64,000 bases of DNA from Spirosoma pollinicola (lineage in GTDB: Bacteria; Bacteroidota; Bacteroidia; Cytophagales; Spirosomataceae). Made by a program: the position numbers and the translations under genes. Positions within the stretch are counted from its first letter, which is position 1, and every line of letters begins with the position of its first letter. The stretch covers positions 5,571,014 to 5,635,013 of the forward strand of contig NZ_CP025096.1 of NCBI RefSeq assembly GCF_002831565.1, read 5' to 3'. Shown in pieces: positions 26,454 through 35,934 of this stretch. The notes beneath the pieces were generated by a model. That model was not told the DNA's origin and searched no databases. It saw nothing but the letters and a program-made list of their open reading frames with translations.

Positions 26454-27962
26454 CTACTTCGCCCCGTCGGCTTTAGCTCCTGCAATGGCCATTTGCCCAA
26501 TAGCCGTGCCCAGCGTTACGCCGGCTTCTGTATCAAAGCGAAACTGAGTGCCACCATACAGTCCCGATAAAGCCGCTTCGGTAGCTTGTGCATTCAGGCT
26601 GGTCGTTTCGTCAGGAAATAGATAGGTTAGTACGGTGGTCGCGGCCACCGATACCGCAGCCTGGTCGGATACGTAGCCGGGGGTATTTGGGATAACCGTA
26701 GCCGTTTTGATCGTTGCGTCCAGTTGCGACGGACGGGGGGTAAAGTAAGTATATTTGGTACTCCATGCCGCCGTGGTGGCATCCTGCATGGCCCGGTTCA
26801 TGAGCGCATACGTGCGTGCCGCCCGGAGTTCATTCTTGCTGTTTTGCCGGATGAGGTCTTCGACCAGGAAATTCCAGAGGCCGGAAAGAGAATATGTATT
26901 GGTGCCGTTATCCCAGTAATTGGCAATGCGTGACTGGTCGCGCGTGCGGGTATTGGCAATGTCACGCACCTCCGTCAGGGCTTTCTGAAACTCTGCCGAG
27001 GTCGTCAGCGGGGGTGCAGCAGGCAACGCCCGAACCAGTGCCGTTGAATCGAACCAGGTTTTCACCTTACCTGCCAATGGCAATATGGGAGCGCGTACGG
27101 GTATCTCCAGACTAATCCAGGTAAGATCATAAGGCGCCAAGGCACTCTTTTTTTGCCAGGTCGCCGTTGGGTCGAGCGCCGAAGTGAAGCGGTCGGTTTT
27201 AGCGTAGTCGAGGACTTTAGCGGTCACGGCGGCTGCCAGTTCCTCACCCGCTTTTACATCACTGGGAACATTGGCACCAGCCCAAACCCGACTTTGCTTA
27301 TGCTCAGCGGCTTTGGCCTTGAGAAAGGCAACCTCATTTGGAAAGAAATAGGCCAGCATCTGGCACGAAGCTTCGGCAATAGCCGCATCCTCCGACGGAT
27401 ACGAAGGCACATCCAGCACAGGCACTTTTGTGAAAATACCCTGTTGCTCCAGCGGTGCGCGATTGTATTGATACTTGGCCCGCCAGGCAACAACCAGCGC
27501 ATCATATTGCACTACGCTCAGCAGCGCATACACCCGAGCAGCAAAAGGTGCCCCGGCATACGGGTTAGCGATGGAAGACGTAATCGTCTGCCCCGTTGCG
27601 GCATCGTAGCCGGGAGGTACATTATACTTTGCCACCAGTTGACGGGCAATCTGGTTCCAGCGAATAACTCCCCCGGCCGCCCAGTAATTAACCGCTGTGT
27701 TCTGTTCGGGCGTGACCGTTATCAAGCCATTTTTAACGTCACTCAGTTCATGCAGGTACGCATCTGAAGTGACAGCAGCAGGTTGAGGCACAAGAACATC
27801 TGTGGCCGATTTGAGCACAATGGGCCGCCATGTGCCGCCGTCGGCATCGGGTGCGCCGGGGGTGGTAAACGGCAGAATACCTTCATCAATGATGGGCTCC
27901 CGACAACCCGCCATCCACAGGAATAAAGCACTGATAAGTAGGTATGGAAAATACGTTTTCAT
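26454..27962 (-). CDS. Vanadium-haloperoxidase-like lipoprotein with lost active site
   Basis: 502 residues; signal MKTYFPYLLISALFLWMAGC ends in a lipobox. It is a paralogue of the gene at 36518-38065 (shared WNQIAR.L.AKYNVPPG region, helical bundle and C-terminal PAP2/VHPO domain). Motif 1 K403-x6-RP (KYTYFTPRP) is retained. Motif 2 SGH has become SDQ (432-434), losing the acid-base His, and motif 3 SRxxxxxH has become SGLYGGTQ (466-473), losing both the vanadate-contacting Arg and the liganding His. It therefore should not bind vanadate in the normal way. It is last in the minus-strand cluster and pairs with the outer-membrane protein gene just upstream. The reading frame is intact, so a binding or structural role is more likely than decay. 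Confidence 0.85.
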   Translation of the reverse strand: MKTYFPYLLISALFLWMAGCREPIIDEGILPFTTPGAPDADGGTWRPIVLKSATDVLVPQPAAVTSDAYLHELSDVKNGLITVTPEQNTAVNYWAAGGVIRWNQIARQLVAKYNVPPGYDAATGQTITSSIANPYAGAPFAARVYALLSVVQYDALVVAWRAKYQYNRAPLEQQGIFTKVPVLDVPSYPSEDAAIAEASCQMLAYFFPNEVAFLKAKAAEHKQSRVWAGANVPSDVKAGEELAAAVTAKVLDYAKTDRFTSALDPTATWQKKSALAPYDLTWISLEIPVRAPILPLAGKVKTWFDSTALVRALPAAPPLTTSAEFQKALTEVRDIANTRTRDQSRIANYWDNGTNTYSLSGLWNFLVEDLIRQNSKNELRAARTYALMNRAMQDATTAAWSTKYTYFTPRPSQLDATIKTATVIPNTPGYVSDQAAVSVAATTVLTYLFPDETTSLNAQATEAALSGLYGGTQFRFDTEAGVTLGTAIGQMAIAGAKADGAK

Positions 27963-27978
27963 AGTTGATAAGGTTTTC

Positions 27979-28068
27979 GTAGCGCGAACATCTTGTCCGC
28001 GTAGCTGTAGGCTAGCAGTTCTAAGTCCTATTTTAGCCCATGCTACGCGGACAAGATGTCCACGCTAC
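27979..28068. repeat. 27-bp inverted repeat inside the haloperoxidase cluster
   Basis: 27979-28005 and 28042-28068 pair at 25 of 27 positions with a 36-nt loop. The right arm ends on the first base of the stop codon triplet of the outer-membrane protein gene. It lies between two genes in the same direction, so it may limit read-through or protect the upstream message. Confidence 0.87.
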
Positions 28069-28985
28069 TAATTATTAGCGGTCCAGTGGCCAATGACTAA
28101 CCCGGCATTTATCTGTGTACTTTTTCCGGTATTACGCCCGTCGAGGGTGGTGCTGTAGCCCGCCGTTAGCCCAAATTGCTTCAGCAAACGTATGTAGGCT
28201 GTTGCCCCAACCTTCGTAAAGCCAATTACGTTGGTTGGAAACGGAATGCCAGGGCCAATATCGGTGCCCGAACTTTGAGGTCTTTGCCGTTGCCCCCACA
28301 CATCTATATTAAATAGCTTTGTCACAAATCCACCCCGAACAATAAGCTCGGTTACGTCGGGCACGTTGACCTTCGAGCCGCTGTTTGGATTCGTTTGACT
28401 TGGGTCGTAGTAATTGACAATATGATCGAGGTTGACCTGCCCATTTCGTATATAGCCATACTGACCGGTCAGAAAAAACGAGCGCGTTTTCAGGTGCAGC
28501 ATCGTGCGACCATCCATATTTTTGGAACCGCGCCCAATCGCGACCAGCGCATCATTGACATAATTCTGTATGGGCATGGAGTACCCGGCGGCAAATATCC
28601 AGGAAAGCCGGGCGCGGCCAATTTTGTAGTCAAACGCTTCCCACCGAAGGGCCGCCGAAACATCCTGAAAGCCTTCCTGTTTGGGCGAATACCCCGCGCT
28701 GGACTGTGTGCGGATATAGGGCGCGGCTACAATCAGGTCGAGGTCGTAACCTAGACCATAGGTCCCCACCACGGTGAGCGCTTCGGTTGTGACCGTACCG
28801 AGGTTCGGGTTTTTGGCCTCGGTCGTGTTGACAAAATAAGTATCGTAAGTTGACCGTGAGCCGAAAACAGCCAGACTGGCCTTTCGCTGGCCGCGCATAA
28901 ACCCGTCAATTAGTCCCTGCGCCTGTGTCTGTTTCGCAAACGACAGCAGTGTAAGGCTAATCAGGGCAGTTGATAGAAATCGCAT
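28068..28985 (-). CDS. Outer-membrane beta-barrel protein (MetA-pathway transporter type)
   Basis: 305 residues with signal MRFLSTALISLTLLSFAKQTQAQ. Alternating beta-strand pattern throughout, with the typical phrases of the phenol-degradation-type outer-membrane transporter family: YGLGYDLDLIVAAPYIRTQS, GFQDVSAALRWEAF and AAGYSMPIQNYVND. The end (GYSTTLDGRNTGKSTQINAG) resembles the paralogue at 38084-38980 (GYVVDGVNVGQSTSYMLG). Each paralogue sits just upstream of a haloperoxidase-like gene. A role as pore for the haloperoxidase substrate is inferred from position only. Confidence 0.78.
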   Translation of the reverse strand: MRFLSTALISLTLLSFAKQTQAQGLIDGFMRGQRKASLAVFGSRSTYDTYFVNTTEAKNPNLGTVTTEALTVVGTYGLGYDLDLIVAAPYIRTQSSAGYSPKQEGFQDVSAALRWEAFDYKIGRARLSWIFAAGYSMPIQNYVNDALVAIGRGSKNMDGRTMLHLKTRSFFLTGQYGYIRNGQVNLDHIVNYYDPSQTNPNSGSKVNVPDVTELIVRGGFVTKLFNIDVWGQRQRPQSSGTDIGPGIPFPTNVIGFTKVGATAYIRLLKQFGLTAGYSTTLDGRNTGKSTQINAGLVIGHWTANN

Positions 28986-29117
28986 ACATCCATGTTAGGT
29001 TGTGCAAAAGTAGCCGTTCGGACTGAGCATACCCTATGAACGACGGTTTTCCTTGTTTGTGGTCAACCGGATACTAGAATTCAGTCAAAAAAGCTTTTTC
29101 ATGGGCTGAACAAACAA

Positions 29118-29142
29118 AGAGCCGGACTTTCGGCCCGGCTCT
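29118..29142 (-). terminator. Terminator after DUF3179 gene
   Basis: AGAGCCGG (29118-29125) and CCGGCTCT (29135-29142) form an 8-bp GC-rich stem seven bases from the end of the DUF3179 gene. On the minus strand it is followed by TTTGTTTG. This would split the cluster transcript between the DUF3179 gene and the outer-membrane protein gene. Confidence 0.72.
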
Positions 29143-29148
29143 CTGGTA

Positions 29149-30381
29149 TCAGTGCGATTCATCCCGCTTGGTATCGGGGTGGAAACTGCGCCACGAATGC
29201 CAGAACTCCTGATAGGCTTTCGGCATAGCATTGAGTCGTTTTCCCCGCAGCGGACCCGCCACGCAATGCCCTCGCCAGGTCCAGACCGATTTCGTTTCCT
29301 GATCGGTAAGCTGTCGGTTGGCGTAGTTAAACGTGAGCGTTTGTACCCCTACCCGCCTGCTGCAGGCCCCAAACGATATATTGTCGGGCGCTATGGCCAG
29401 CAGCATAGGCTCATTCCCTACTACGTCGCTTAGAATACGTTTTTCCACCAGTTCATTCCAGTCGTAAGCCTTAGAAAAACCAGCCTTCTCCACGCCGATA
29501 ACCCACGATTTGGGTTGCCATGAAGCTGAATCGCGCCGGGTAAGTTTTCCCTTAGACAACCCCTTTTCGTAGTTCTTCATGTTATCAAACTCGTCGGTAA
29601 AGGCTGAATCAGCCTGCAACACGCGCGTATTAGGGTGTTCGGCGGCCCACTCGCCCAGAGTCATGTGCTGGCCCGCCAGTTCAGACAGACTGGTTCCTTT
29701 CAGGGGCCCCAGAATAGCCTCTCCCGTAGCTTGCCGCCACCAGGAGCCCGTCCGTTTGTCTTCGAACATGGCATTGAAATGATCCATACCCACCAGCCGA
29801 AACTCATCGGGCTGGCCTTTAATGATCGGGCTAAACACGCGCCCTGTCCGGCAAACGGTACAATACGTAATCATAACCGACTGGCCGCCTACCGTATCGC
29901 GCACCTGATGATGGTAGCCAATGAGTTGGATCGGATAGGCTGTTGCCTGGCCCATAGCTGTGAACCCCAGCACCAGCTTATTGAGTGGAATCTTGTTCTG
30001 GCTCATGGGTACCACCTGCTTATTGATGGGTTGCTTAAACATCTGGTCGGCCATCATCTCCTGATTCACTTCATAGAACACAAATCCATAGAGCAGCGCC
30101 AGTCCGCCCACCACGTAGCGGTGCCACGTCCGGCGGGGCTTCGTAACCACCAGAAACGCCGGATAGATCAACAGCAACCACCCAACTGCACGTAACCAGC
30201 CCATATTCTGGTGTAGCCAGTAGGCCAGTTCAACCCGACCCAATGACGTATTGCCCGAATCGGATTCGCCGAGGCCAAGCTGACTGCCGGGGAAAGGCAT
30301 GATAAAGTAGACGCTCAACACCTCCAGGGCAATTAGCAGAAAAATTAACACCAGAAAAAACAACAGGGAACGTTTCATCAA
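29149..30381 (-). CDS. DUF3179 family membrane-anchored protein
   Basis: 410 residues. Three hydrophobic helices in the first 105 residues (first LLFFLVLIFLLIALEVLSVY) are followed by the DUF3179 domain with its hallmark C174-TV-C177 (TYCTVCRTGRVF), the GMDHFNAMFEDKRTGSWW block and the C-terminal EFWHSWRSFHPDT. The CxxC suggests a thiol-disulphide or metal site; the biochemical role is unknown. The gene begins 5 bp after an AhpD-like gene, so the two are translationally close. The start may be either of two consecutive ATGs. Confidence 0.88.
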   Translation of the reverse strand: MMKRSLLFFLVLIFLLIALEVLSVYFIMPFPGSQLGLGESDSGNTSLGRVELAYWLHQNMGWLRAVGWLLLIYPAFLVVTKPRRTWHRYVVGGLALLYGFVFYEVNQEMMADQMFKQPINKQVVPMSQNKIPLNKLVLGFTAMGQATAYPIQLIGYHHQVRDTVGGQSVMITYCTVCRTGRVFSPIIKGQPDEFRLVGMDHFNAMFEDKRTGSWWRQATGEAILGPLKGTSLSELAGQHMTLGEWAAEHPNTRVLQADSAFTDEFDNMKNYEKGLSKGKLTRRDSASWQPKSWVIGVEKAGFSKAYDWNELVEKRILSDVVGNEPMLLAIAPDNISFGACSRRVGVQTLTFNYANRQLTDQETKSVWTWRGHCVAGPLRGKRLNAMPKAYQEFWHSWRSFHPDTKRDESH

Positions 30382-30386
30382 TGAGG

Positions 30387-30974
30387 TTAGGTTGGCGACC
30401 CGGTGGTCGGCATATAATGATCTTCGTGTGTGTAGCCGTATTCGGCCACTTTCTGAGCCCGGTATTTATATAAGGCTGGGTCGTCGGGTGCCCAGGTAGC
30501 CAACCCATCGACATAGCGGTTGAACATACAGAAAGCAGCCGCAATCAACACGGTATCGTGAATATCGTGATCGGTAGCACCCTCAGTACGGGCGGCTTCG
30601 ATTTGCGCGGGGCTAACCGACTTACCACCCTGTTGAACGCTTCCGGCAATGGTCAGTAATGCTTTCATTTTCGGCGAAATAGCCGCTTGCTGGTAATCAC
30701 ATTTAACGGACGTCACCAGCGACCAATCGTCATCGCCGAGGTGTTGGCTGGCCACCGCCCCGTGAATCGTCTGGCAAAAGAAACAGTCGTTCAGCGACGA
30801 AACATGGGTAGCGATCAGTTCGCGCTCACCTTCACTAAGGCCCGAATCAGGCCGGTGCGCATTTGACCGCAGTAACACATTAACCAGTTCATTGAGTGGG
30901 CGGGCTGTTTCAGGGCTGAACGCCATTGGTCCGCGAATACCGGGTAACCCGGCGGGTAGTTCGATATGGGGCAT
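30387..30974 (-). CDS. Carboxymuconolactone-decarboxylase family protein (AhpD-like), canonical CxxC
   Basis: 195 residues. The AhpD-type site is complete: ERELIATHVSSLNDCFFCQTIH, i.e. Glu upstream, C64-FF-C67 and H71. Proteins of this peroxidase-related group remove peroxides using the Cys pair. DHDIHDTVLIAAAFCMFNRYVDGLA is shared nearly word for word with two paralogues at 31094 and 35935. It begins MPHIELPAGLPGI like them. It lies between a sibling gene and the DUF3179 gene. Protection against oxidants made or used by the neighbouring haloperoxidase is a reasonable inference. Confidence 0.9.
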   Translation of the reverse strand: MPHIELPAGLPGIRGPMAFSPETARPLNELVNVLLRSNAHRPDSGLSEGERELIATHVSSLNDCFFCQTIHGAVASQHLGDDDWSLVTSVKCDYQQAAISPKMKALLTIAGSVQQGGKSVSPAQIEAARTEGATDHDIHDTVLIAAAFCMFNRYVDGLATWAPDDPALYKYRAQKVAEYGYTHEDHYMPTTGSPT

Positions 30975-31056
30975 AATTATGTGAAGTATTTAGTAGTTGA
31001 GCACACCGTAAAGTATGTCTTGTGGATGAGTAGCGGAAAGCGTATGCACAAAAGTG

Positions 31057-31079
31057 CCCCGGCCACAGAGCAGCCGGGG
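31057..31079 (-). terminator. Weak hairpin after second AhpD-like gene
   Basis: CCCCGGC (31057-31063) pairs with GCCGGGG (31073-31079). On the minus strand the stem is followed by CACTTTTGTG. It sits 15 bp after the end of the AhpD-like gene at 31094. Confidence 0.55.
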
Positions 31080-31093
31080 ACTAATTACTATAC

Positions 31094-31672
31094 CTATAAT
31101 AAATGAGTAGCAGGGCTAGCCTGCGGTGTTGGCAATTGGTAACCCAAGGTGCCCATTCGCTCACCCATGGCATCATACGCGGCCGGGTCGGTGGGGGTTA
31201 GAGTGGCGAGACCGTCAACGTACCGATTGTACATGCAGAAGGAAGCGGCAATCAGTACCGTGTCATGAATGTCGCCATCGGTTGCGCCTTTTTCGCGGGC
31301 GGCTGCAACCAGATTGTCAGAAACGGTACGCGCATCGGCCCGAACATGATCGGCAATGATCAACAGCGCTTTCAGTTTGGCCGAAATTGGGGCCGTTTCC
31401 GGATTGGTCAGGGTCTGATCGACCAGATCGCGCTGGTCGGCGAAGAGATGACGAGATGCCGCAGCGTGACTCTTCATACAGAAATCGGTCTGGTTCTGCT
31501 TCGACACAAAAGCGGCAATCAGTTCGCGCTCCGCACTGGTCAGGGTGCTATCGGGCGAACCGGCACGCAGGAGTGCCTGAGCCAGTGCATACAAATGCTG
31601 ACCCGTATCGGGCCGATACATGACAAGGCTCCGAATACCCGGAACGCCGTCTGGAAGTGGAATATGGGGCAT
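31094..31672 (-). CDS. Carboxymuconolactone-decarboxylase family protein, first Cys replaced
   Basis: 192 residues from the ATG at 31672 (MPHIPLPDGVPGI, the same opening as its paralogues; two codons further upstream are less likely). The active-site segment reads NQTDFCMKSH: the first Cys of CxxC is Thr62 while C65 and H69 stay. DGDIHDTVLIAASFCMYNRYVDGLA is conserved. With one Cys it cannot run the normal AhpD disulphide cycle alone; it could pair with another thiol. It is 50 bp downstream of the MFS gene. Confidence 0.88.
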   Translation of the reverse strand: MPHIPLPDGVPGIRSLVMYRPDTGQHLYALAQALLRAGSPDSTLTSAERELIAAFVSKQNQTDFCMKSHAAASRHLFADQRDLVDQTLTNPETAPISAKLKALLIIADHVRADARTVSDNLVAAAREKGATDGDIHDTVLIAASFCMYNRYVDGLATLTPTDPAAYDAMGERMGTLGYQLPTPQASPATHLL

Positions 31673-31722
31673 AATCAATGTAGAATTTAAAATGAGGGAA
31701 TGATTGAATGCTATCGGTTCGT

Positions 31723-32943
31723 TTACTTCCTTATCCAGATAGCACCGAAGGCGATGAGGAAGGCGGCAGAGAATACGACAAGTGCATTGCCAATTCCGCC
31801 CAATGTACTAGTTAAGCTGCCGACAAACAGCACCGCCGTGGCCGTAAACAGCCGCCCAATGTTGAAACAGAAACCCGTAGCCGTAGCCCGTATCGAGGGC
31901 GAAAACAAGGTTGGCACGTAACTCGACAGCGAACCCTGACTAATCCCGAAGAATAACGACAGCAGGGCCACTTCGCCATACACTACAGGCGAGAATACAT
32001 GATTAGTGAGAAAGAGCAATCCACAGGCCAGTATACAACCCAGAAAAGTCAGGAGCAATGTAGGTCGTGGTCCTAATCGGGCCACCAGAAAACCCGACGC
32101 AACACCGCCCAGAATACCCCCCATTCCCAGCAGCATCATGGTAATGCCACGTTCGGTCTGGCCGGTTTGGCCCGCTGGCAACAGCGATTGTACCCAGGTA
32201 GGTATCCAGGAAAAAATCCCCCAGAGACCAATTAAGACCGAACCAAAAATAATGGCCCCGCTGATCAGATTGGGCTTATTTTCGACACTAAACAGATTGG
32301 GTTTGCTTGTCGACAGTTCGCTTCGTCCCTGTTGCCAGAGAATTGACTCGGGCAGGAATATCCAGACCAGAAACGCCACCGTGAGCGGCAGGATTCCGAT
32401 GCAAAAAGCCAGTCGCCAATCGCTGAACCCACTCATCAGGCCACCCGTTGCCACAATACCCACCGGAAACGCCGTTGCCAGCACACCCAACGCAATCGGA
32501 CGCGAATTCACAGGCCAAACCTCCGACAAATAGACGGTTGAGATCAACAAAATACCGCCTACACCGGCACCCGTTAAGGCCCGAAGTAGAAACAATACAT
32601 ATTCGTTCGGCACAAAAACCGTTGCCAGCATTGCGCCCCCGCATAATCCCGTCGCCAGCGCTAACGCCCGAACGCGCCCCAGCCGGTCGGCCAATGGACC
32701 AAAGAGTAGGCCGCCCGTCATCCAGCCATAGAGAAAAGCCGCGCTGACCCAGGCACCCACTTCTCCTATTTCCTCAGCCGATGTGGACCCGTCAAGGAGT
32801 TGAGGCAGCGCTACCGGCAAATAGGTGGCCATAAGTGTACTGGCCGTCCCCCCGAACAGGTAGGCTACCAGGCAAAGAGCGAAACCAACCCAAGGCAATT
32901 TTACAGATTTTACCTGATTTACAGGAAGTTGTATGGTGTTCAT
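31723..32943 (-). CDS. Major facilitator superfamily transporter
   Basis: 406 residues with twelve predicted helices. The loop 2-3 signature is clear (GGLLFGPLADRLGRVRALAL), as is the matching loop in the C-terminal half (GFLVARLGPRPTLLL). It resembles aromatic-acid/sugar-acid type MFS carriers (STVYLSEVWPVNSRPIALG region). It lies between the TonB receptor gene (34 bp) and an AhpD-like gene, so it could move the cluster's substrate or product across the inner membrane. Confidence 0.93.
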   Translation of the reverse strand: MNTIQLPVNQVKSVKLPWVGFALCLVAYLFGGTASTLMATYLPVALPQLLDGSTSAEEIGEVGAWVSAAFLYGWMTGGLLFGPLADRLGRVRALALATGLCGGAMLATVFVPNEYVLFLLRALTGAGVGGILLISTVYLSEVWPVNSRPIALGVLATAFPVGIVATGGLMSGFSDWRLAFCIGILPLTVAFLVWIFLPESILWQQGRSELSTSKPNLFSVENKPNLISGAIIFGSVLIGLWGIFSWIPTWVQSLLPAGQTGQTERGITMMLLGMGGILGGVASGFLVARLGPRPTLLLTFLGCILACGLLFLTNHVFSPVVYGEVALLSLFFGISQGSLSSYVPTLFSPSIRATATGFCFNIGRLFTATAVLFVGSLTSTLGGIGNALVVFSAAFLIAFGAIWIRK

Positions 32944-32977
32944 AACTTAATTTTTAGCGATGCATATAGACTGAAAC

Positions 32978-35770
32978 CTACCGCAACATACCCTGATCGA
33001 ACGTCAGCGACAGGTAATACAAACCACCCACGGCCGGTGAACCGTAGGCCTGCACAACGTACTGATTGGTCAGGTTCGACGCGCCTATTTTGAGTAACGC
33101 CTTGTAGCTCGGCAGTTTGAGCGTGACCTGTGCGTCGATCAGGTTATAGGCCTGAATACGACCGGGACGCAGGTCGTTGAACGAGCCCACCCAGTCGAAT
33201 GCATCCTGCCAGTGCCAGGCCACATTGAAACCAACATTGGGCATGATAGTCCGATGTCCAATCGTCACATTGGTTTTATACCGGGGTGTATTGAAAGCCG
33301 GAATGTTGTTTGGGTCCGCATTTTGCAGGTTAAAGGCCGACCAGGTACCATTGCCCGTCAGGGTATAGCCACTGGCGGTAACGTAGTTCAGGCCAAGCGT
33401 GGCTCCCTGCGCCGTTACGCGGTCGGGCGCATTGGTATATAGCTGAAATGCCTGATAGGCCGAATTCAGAATATCCTGTGCGGCAGCGGGATTAATGCTG
33501 CCATCAGCCGCCAGCACGGGACTATTGGGTCGAATGACAACGGTGTTCAGGATGAAATTTCGATACGCCCCAAAGTAGTAATTTGCATCGAGTGAGAAGC
33601 GGCTCGATAGCAACGCCCGATAGCCAACTTCGAAGCTTTGCACCCGCTCGGGAGCGATGTACGGCACATTCGACTTACTCAGGTTATTTTTGTTGTTCAG
33701 CACCGCCTGTTGCGGACCAACACTGTTGACCTCGCCCAGAAAGCCGTTCACAAAGCCGCCGATACTGGTTGAGTTAAATGAGTTTTCGTACACATTCATC
33801 CCGGCGCTGTTGCTCGGTGCACCGCCCAGAATCGTGATGGGGCCAACATTGAGTTTGATAAACTGATCGCTGGGAGTTGGATTTCGATAGCCCGTCTGGA
33901 ACGAAGCCCGAAAATGATGCCGGTCGCCGGGCGAAAACACCGCCGAGGCCCGGGGCGTAAAATACCCCGCGAAGTTCTGATTTTTGTCGTAGCGACCTGA
34001 TACGGTTAATTTCAGCTTATCAGCCAGCATCGACCTGCTCAATTGAGCAAACGCACCAACCTCGCTGTACAAAATCCGACCGCCTTTATCGTCAAATAAG
34101 GTTCCGTTCGTGAACAGGCTGAACTGCCGAAAATTACCCCCAACCAGCAAATCCGTACCCGATAAACCTGCCGATTTCAACGCCGGAGTGAAGTTGTACT
34201 GCGCATCGGCATGGTACATATTCGTCTGGCTCAGAATACCCGCACCGGCCAGTCCCTGAATGCCAATGAGCCGCGCCTTTTGCTGTTCATAGTCGGCGGA
34301 GCCAGGCAACAAACGACCCTGATCGGCAAATGAGCGGGCACTTGTGTTATCGCTGCCCGTTACGCCCTGAATTTTCCCCTGATAGGCGGCTGTGTACCGG
34401 TCGAACCAGGTTTGATCGGCTACATTCGGGGCCACCACGTTTCCGTTGAGATCGCGCACCCATGTCCGGGCAATTTGCTGTCCCAGCGAACGCGTGTTAT
34501 ACGAATCGTGCGAATCCTCCTGATTGGTGTAGCCGCGCACCATAAAGTTGGCTCCCCGCAATTCGACCCGGTGCTGAAGCAGCGAAAAGCCGTTTACCGA
34601 AAATCGGTTACTGCCCGTATAATTAGCGGTTCCCTTCGCGTAGTTGAACGAATAAATGGCCTCCAGTTTTGGGGTAATCCGGTAATGAACCGCCCCGTTC
34701 AGTTTCAGGCTATAGACGTTGTAATCAGTCAGGTCTTTTTCGAGATACCCCGTCCGGGCTACTTTGCCAATGCCCGTGATGGTACGATTTACCTCATCGC
34801 CATACACATTCAGACCATTGTAAGCCGGGTTGCCGAGTCCCCGCTTTTCGGGCGATGTAGTAGCGTCCACATCGGTATAATCGGTAGCAAACCAGTCGAG
34901 GCCCTTCATATACGACCCCACCAGCTTTATTGCCAGCCGGTTACTAAACACTTTGGCATAGCGCAGGCCGTAGTCCTGATAAACTGCCGCCCCCGTATTG
35001 GGGTCATTAATATGGTTGACGCCAACTTTCGTCTGCACGCTCAACCCCTGATAGGTAAACGGATTTTTGCTGGTCATCAGTAGTGCCCCATTGAAGGCCG
35101 CCGGACCGTATAAAGCCGAAGCCGCGCCCGGCACCAGCTCAACGCTCTCGGCATCCAGATCGCTCAGGCCAAACATATTACCGACCGAAAAGCCAAAGCC
35201 GGCCGGTTGATTATCGACCCCGTCGATGAGTTGCAGGAACCGGCTATTTCCAGTGCTGGCAAAACCCCGCGTGTTAATCTGTTTGTACGTCAGGCCACTC
35301 GTGACCATATCAACCCCTTTCAGGTTATTGATGCCTTCGTAAAACGTAGCCGACGGTGTCTCCCGGATGGCACGTGCGTCCATTTTCTCGACGGTTACGG
35401 GAGCCAGCAATAAACTCTCCTCCACCCGCGATGCCGCCACAACCACGTCCTGCAACGCATTGGTAGCCACTTGAAGTACCACCGTAACAGGCTGGTTTCC
35501 TTCAGCTACGGTAACTGTCCGGCTTTGATAGCCAACCATCGAAATCTTCAGTGCTAAAGGGCCACGTTGATTGGTCGTCAACGAAAACTGACCGGCGGCA
35601 TCCGCGACGGTGCCTGTTTGCTGGCCTTTGACAACCACGCTGGCCCCCGCCATTGGCTGGCTGTTATCGGCATCGCGTATGGTTCCCGACACCCGTCGCG
35701 ACTGCGCCCAGGCGGTCGACGTAGCTAGATATAGCAGGGTCAGCAAGGCAATAAGTACGCTTGTTTTCAT
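32978..35770 (-). CDS. TonB-dependent receptor with carboxypeptidase-regulatory-like domain
   Basis: 930 residues: signal MKTSVLIALLTLLYLATSTA, CarboxypepD-regulatory-like domain (VSGTIRDADNSQPMAGASVV, about 26-112), plug (GINNLKGVDMVTSGLTYKQI, PGAASALYGPAAFNGALLMT, to about 240) and a long 22-strand barrel. It has no SusD partner nearby, so it is not a classic polysaccharide locus. The barrel is of the siderophore/cobalamin-like kind rather than SusC. It is central in the haloperoxidase cluster and probably imports the cluster's substrate. No close hint to the ligand. Confidence 0.93.
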   Translation of the reverse strand: MKTSVLIALLTLLYLATSTAWAQSRRVSGTIRDADNSQPMAGASVVVKGQQTGTVADAAGQFSLTTNQRGPLALKISMVGYQSRTVTVAEGNQPVTVVLQVATNALQDVVVAASRVEESLLLAPVTVEKMDARAIRETPSATFYEGINNLKGVDMVTSGLTYKQINTRGFASTGNSRFLQLIDGVDNQPAGFGFSVGNMFGLSDLDAESVELVPGAASALYGPAAFNGALLMTSKNPFTYQGLSVQTKVGVNHINDPNTGAAVYQDYGLRYAKVFSNRLAIKLVGSYMKGLDWFATDYTDVDATTSPEKRGLGNPAYNGLNVYGDEVNRTITGIGKVARTGYLEKDLTDYNVYSLKLNGAVHYRITPKLEAIYSFNYAKGTANYTGSNRFSVNGFSLLQHRVELRGANFMVRGYTNQEDSHDSYNTRSLGQQIARTWVRDLNGNVVAPNVADQTWFDRYTAAYQGKIQGVTGSDNTSARSFADQGRLLPGSADYEQQKARLIGIQGLAGAGILSQTNMYHADAQYNFTPALKSAGLSGTDLLVGGNFRQFSLFTNGTLFDDKGGRILYSEVGAFAQLSRSMLADKLKLTVSGRYDKNQNFAGYFTPRASAVFSPGDRHHFRASFQTGYRNPTPSDQFIKLNVGPITILGGAPSNSAGMNVYENSFNSTSIGGFVNGFLGEVNSVGPQQAVLNNKNNLSKSNVPYIAPERVQSFEVGYRALLSSRFSLDANYYFGAYRNFILNTVVIRPNSPVLAADGSINPAAAQDILNSAYQAFQLYTNAPDRVTAQGATLGLNYVTASGYTLTGNGTWSAFNLQNADPNNIPAFNTPRYKTNVTIGHRTIMPNVGFNVAWHWQDAFDWVGSFNDLRPGRIQAYNLIDAQVTLKLPSYKALLKIGASNLTNQYVVQAYGSPAVGGLYYLSLTFDQGMLR

Positions 35771-35934
35771 GTCTATTTGAGTAAAAAAAGCAAATGAGGG
35801 GGTATGCCGGCCAAAAACAGGTAGTTTCCGGTCGGTTGACTAAAATCCAGTAAATGAGTGAATCGGTTTGTTTTTAGGTTCGCCGTTCGGCTATATGTAC
35901 CGCAAGACTTGAGAGCAATTACCCTGTCAACCAG

